Positions 5,186-6,497 of a stretch of 6,497 nucleotides of DNA are shown piece by piece; positions within the stretch are counted from its first letter, which is position 1; each line of letters begins with the position of its first letter. Under the pieces are notes generated by a model, which was not told the origin of the DNA, did not search any database, and was given only the letters and a program-made list of their open reading frames with translations. Made by a program: the position numbers and the translations under genes. The DNA comes from Chlamydiota bacterium (lineage in GTDB: Bacteria; Auribacterota; UBA3054; B51-G9), in contig JAUVKG010000161.1 in the NCBI GenBank assembly GCA_030596365.1, forward strand, positions 1 through 6,497, written 5' to 3'.

Positions 5186-5190
5186 CTCCT
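5186..5190 (-). promoter_or_regulatory. Ribosome binding site AGGAG of the DUF6717-like gene
   Basis: On the minus strand AGGAG is followed by nine bases and then the ATG at 5176-5174. It fixes the start of this gene, including the N-terminal hydrophobic segment. Confidence 0.75.
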
Positions 5191-5229
5191 AACTTTGTTT
5201 TATATATATTGCACAGAATTACTACGATA

Positions 5230-5258
5230 ATTATACCCCTTCTATTCTAACATGTCAA
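5230..5258 (-). promoter_or_regulatory. Perfect sigma-70-type promoter for the DUF6717-like gene
   Basis: On the minus strand TTGACA (5258-5253) and TATAAT (5235-5230) are separated by exactly 17 bases, matching the full consensus at both boxes and in spacing. Transcription would start near 5223, giving a leader of about 46 bases before the ATG. The -35 box sits within a small inverted repeat AACAT-N5-ATGTT (5249-5263), a possible operator. A promoter this close to consensus implies strong, housekeeping-type expression unless repressed. Confidence 0.8.
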
Positions 5259-5299
5259 ATGTTCGGACACCACTCCAATACTCCAAATCCCCAACCCCC

Positions 5300-5328
5300 T
5301 TGACGTACAAATATTAAATAAGTATTAT
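5300..5328 (+). promoter_or_regulatory. Sigma-70-type promoter for the rhamnosidase gene
   Basis: TTGACG (5300-5305) and TATTAT (5323-5328) with a 17-base spacer give one mismatch from consensus in each box. Transcription would start near 5335, leaving a leader of about 30 bases. It is divergent from the minus-strand promoter; the two -35 boxes are about 41 bases apart, so one regulator could act on both. The sequence between them contains the direct repeat ACTCCAA (5272-5278, 5280-5286). Confidence 0.72.
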
Positions 5329-5355
5329 GTTTATACAACTAATAAAAAACATTTT

Positions 5356-5360
5356 GGAGG
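5356..5360 (+). promoter_or_regulatory. Ribosome binding site GGAGG of the rhamnosidase gene
   Basis: GGAGG is followed by AATT and then ATG at 5365. The four-base spacing is on the short side but the match is strong and decides the start. Confidence 0.8.
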
Positions 5361-5364
5361 AATT

Positions 5365-6497
5365 ATGAACAAAATTCAAATCAAAAAATTGAAATGCGAG
5401 TATCTGGATAACCCGCTGGGGATAGATATATTAAATCCCCGGCTGAGCTGGATCCTCGAATCCGATCAGCGCGGACAATATCAAACTGCATATCAAATTC
5501 TTGTTGCCGGAAGCATAGAACAGCTTAACACTGACAAGGCTTATTTGTGGGATTCAGGGAAAGTTTTCTCCGACACAACTTCACATATTGAATATGCAGG
5601 CACGGAACTCACACCGCGGCAGGAATGTTTCTGGAAAATCCGTGTCTGGGATAAAGAAGAAGTAGTGTCTGATTATTCTGACCCGGGATTTTGGGAAATG
5701 GGACTTTTAGATTCTTTGGATTACCAGGATAAAAATCGACCGGCATGGTCGGCCAAATGGATTGGTTTTCCTGAAATTCAAACTCCTATGTTCAGAAAAC
5801 AGTTTGCGGCGGAAAAAAATATCCGACGTGCTCGTGCTTATATCTGCGGACTTGGTTATTATGAACTTTATCTGAATGGCCAAAAAGTTGGTGACCACGT
5901 TCTTGACCCCGCACAGACTGATTATGAGCAGCGCGCTTTTTATGTTGTTTATGACATTTTAGAGTTGTTAAAATCAGGTGATAATGCTTTGGGAATAATT
6001 CTCGGCAACGGTTGGTATAATCAGGATATAGTTTGGGGACCGGGATTTAATTATGGCAAGCCCGGTGTAATTTGCCAGCTCATGATTGATTATGAGGATG
6101 GAGAAACCGAAATCATCGGCAGTGACGGAACTTTTAAAGTCACCAAAAGTCCTATTTTAAATAATAACATTTACGCCGGTGAAGAATATGACGCACGGCT
6201 TGAAATAGACAATTGGTCCGAACCTGAATTTGATGACAGCGATTGGCAAAATGCGAAATGGATAAGTGATCTTTCACCTGTTTTGAAAAGTCAAATTCTT
6301 CCGGCCATAAAAAAAATAAAAACATTAAAACCTGTAAGCGTAAGTCAGTCCAAATCAGGAGTTTTTGTATATGATATGGAACAAAATTTTTCGGGATGGG
6401 TAAAATTAAAAATCGAAGTTCCTGCGGGAACAATAGTTCAGCTCCGATTTGCTGAGAGACTTTTTGATGACGGAATGATTGACCCGTCAACTACAGG
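5365..6497 (+). CDS. Alpha-L-rhamnosidase (GH78 family), N-terminal part
   Basis: Partial gene: 377 complete codons are visible and the frame runs off the right end. Family members are usually about 700-1000 residues and release terminal alpha-L-rhamnose from pectic polysaccharides and plant glycosides. Visible architecture: an N-terminal beta-sandwich with the signature YLDNPLGIDILNPRLSW (13-29), which includes the ECFWKIRVWD strand (87-96); then the Bac_rhamnosid_N-type domain with ARAYICGLGYYELYLNG (156-172), VLDPAQTDYEQR, ILGNGWYN and NIYAGEEYDARLE (268-280); then the start of the next beta domain at VYDMEQNFSGWVKLKI (335-350). The (alpha/alpha)6 catalytic barrel and its acidic residues lie beyond the window, so activity cannot be judged. 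No signal peptide is seen, implying a cytoplasmic enzyme that acts on imported oligosaccharides. It has its own promoter and Shine-Dalgarno site and probably leads a transcription unit. Confidence 0.93.
   Translation, partial: MNKIQIKKLKCEYLDNPLGIDILNPRLSWILESDQRGQYQTAYQILVAGSIEQLNTDKAYLWDSGKVFSDTTSHIEYAGTELTPRQECFWKIRVWDKEEVVSDYSDPGFWEMGLLDSLDYQDKNRPAWSAKWIGFPEIQTPMFRKQFAAEKNIRRARAYICGLGYYELYLNGQKVGDHVLDPAQTDYEQRAFYVVYDILELLKSGDNALGIILGNGWYNQDIVWGPGFNYGKPGVICQLMIDYEDGETEIIGSDGTFKVTKSPILNNNIYAGEEYDARLEIDNWSEPEFDDSDWQNAKWISDLSPVLKSQILPAIKKIKTLKPVSVSQSKSGVFVYDMEQNFSGWVKLKIEVPAGTIVQLRFAERLFDDGMIDPSTT

Noticed and set aside
4925..5230. Plus-strand open frame of 101 codons
   Set aside because: It is antisense to the DUF6717-like gene, which has a better start site, promoter and protein-like composition.

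Overview
The window is about 6.5 kb of bacterial DNA of low to moderate GC. The carbohydrate genes sit at very roughly 37-45% GC by sample counts, and the transposase gene is visibly more AT-rich. It looks like an accessory sugar-catabolism region. The protein-level impression (a levoglucosan-dehydrogenase-like Gfo/Idh/MocA enzyme, a secreted SGNH-type protein, a GH78 rhamnosidase, and intergenic DNA full of short dispersed palindromes) suggests a polysaccharide degrader of the Planctomycetota/Verrucomicrobiota/Lentisphaerota sort. There is no phylogenetic marker here, so this is a weak inference. Some genes have a clear Shine-Dalgarno site (GGAGG, AGGAG) and others have none.

Layout, left to right. 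(1) 2-631: the C-terminal part of a galactose mutarotase, entering from outside the window. (2) 632-762: a spacer with a palindromic dispersed repeat and a small AATTCGTGT tandem repeat. (3) 763-1875: an intact Gfo/Idh/MocA NAD(P)-dependent sugar oxidoreductase. (4) 1876-3036: an insertion-like module made of a REP-associated tyrosine (HUH/Y1) transposase gene flanked on both sides by direct copies of a short repeat beginning GGKGTCAGGMACCTA. The repeats begin at the base after the oxidoreductase stop and end just before the next start codon. The transposase's last 17 codons and its stop lie inside the right-hand repeats. (5) 3042-4277: a secreted SGNH/GDSL-like protein with a non-canonical triad. 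(6) 4278-4732: about 455 bases of non-coding DNA holding at least four kinds of short repeat or hairpin. One of them is an inverted, longer relative of the repeat at 640-685. (7) 4733-5176, minus strand: a small membrane-anchored protein resembling the DUF6717 family. (8) 5177-5364: a divergent intergenic region with a perfect TTGACA-17-TATAAT promoter for the minus-strand gene and a near-consensus promoter for the plus-strand gene. (9) 5365 to the end: the N-terminal part of a GH78 alpha-L-rhamnosidase, leaving the window before its catalytic domain.

Taken together, the mutarotase, oxidoreductase, SGNH protein and rhamnosidase fit breakdown of rhamnose-containing glycans and handling of the released sugars. 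That joint role is inferred from gene content and adjacency only. The most distinctive structure is the transposase module wedged between two sugar genes. It may have split an operon and supplies the sequence directly in front of the SGNH gene. The palindromic repeats at 640-685 and 4430-4500, in opposite orientation, bracket the oxidoreductase-transposase-SGNH block.
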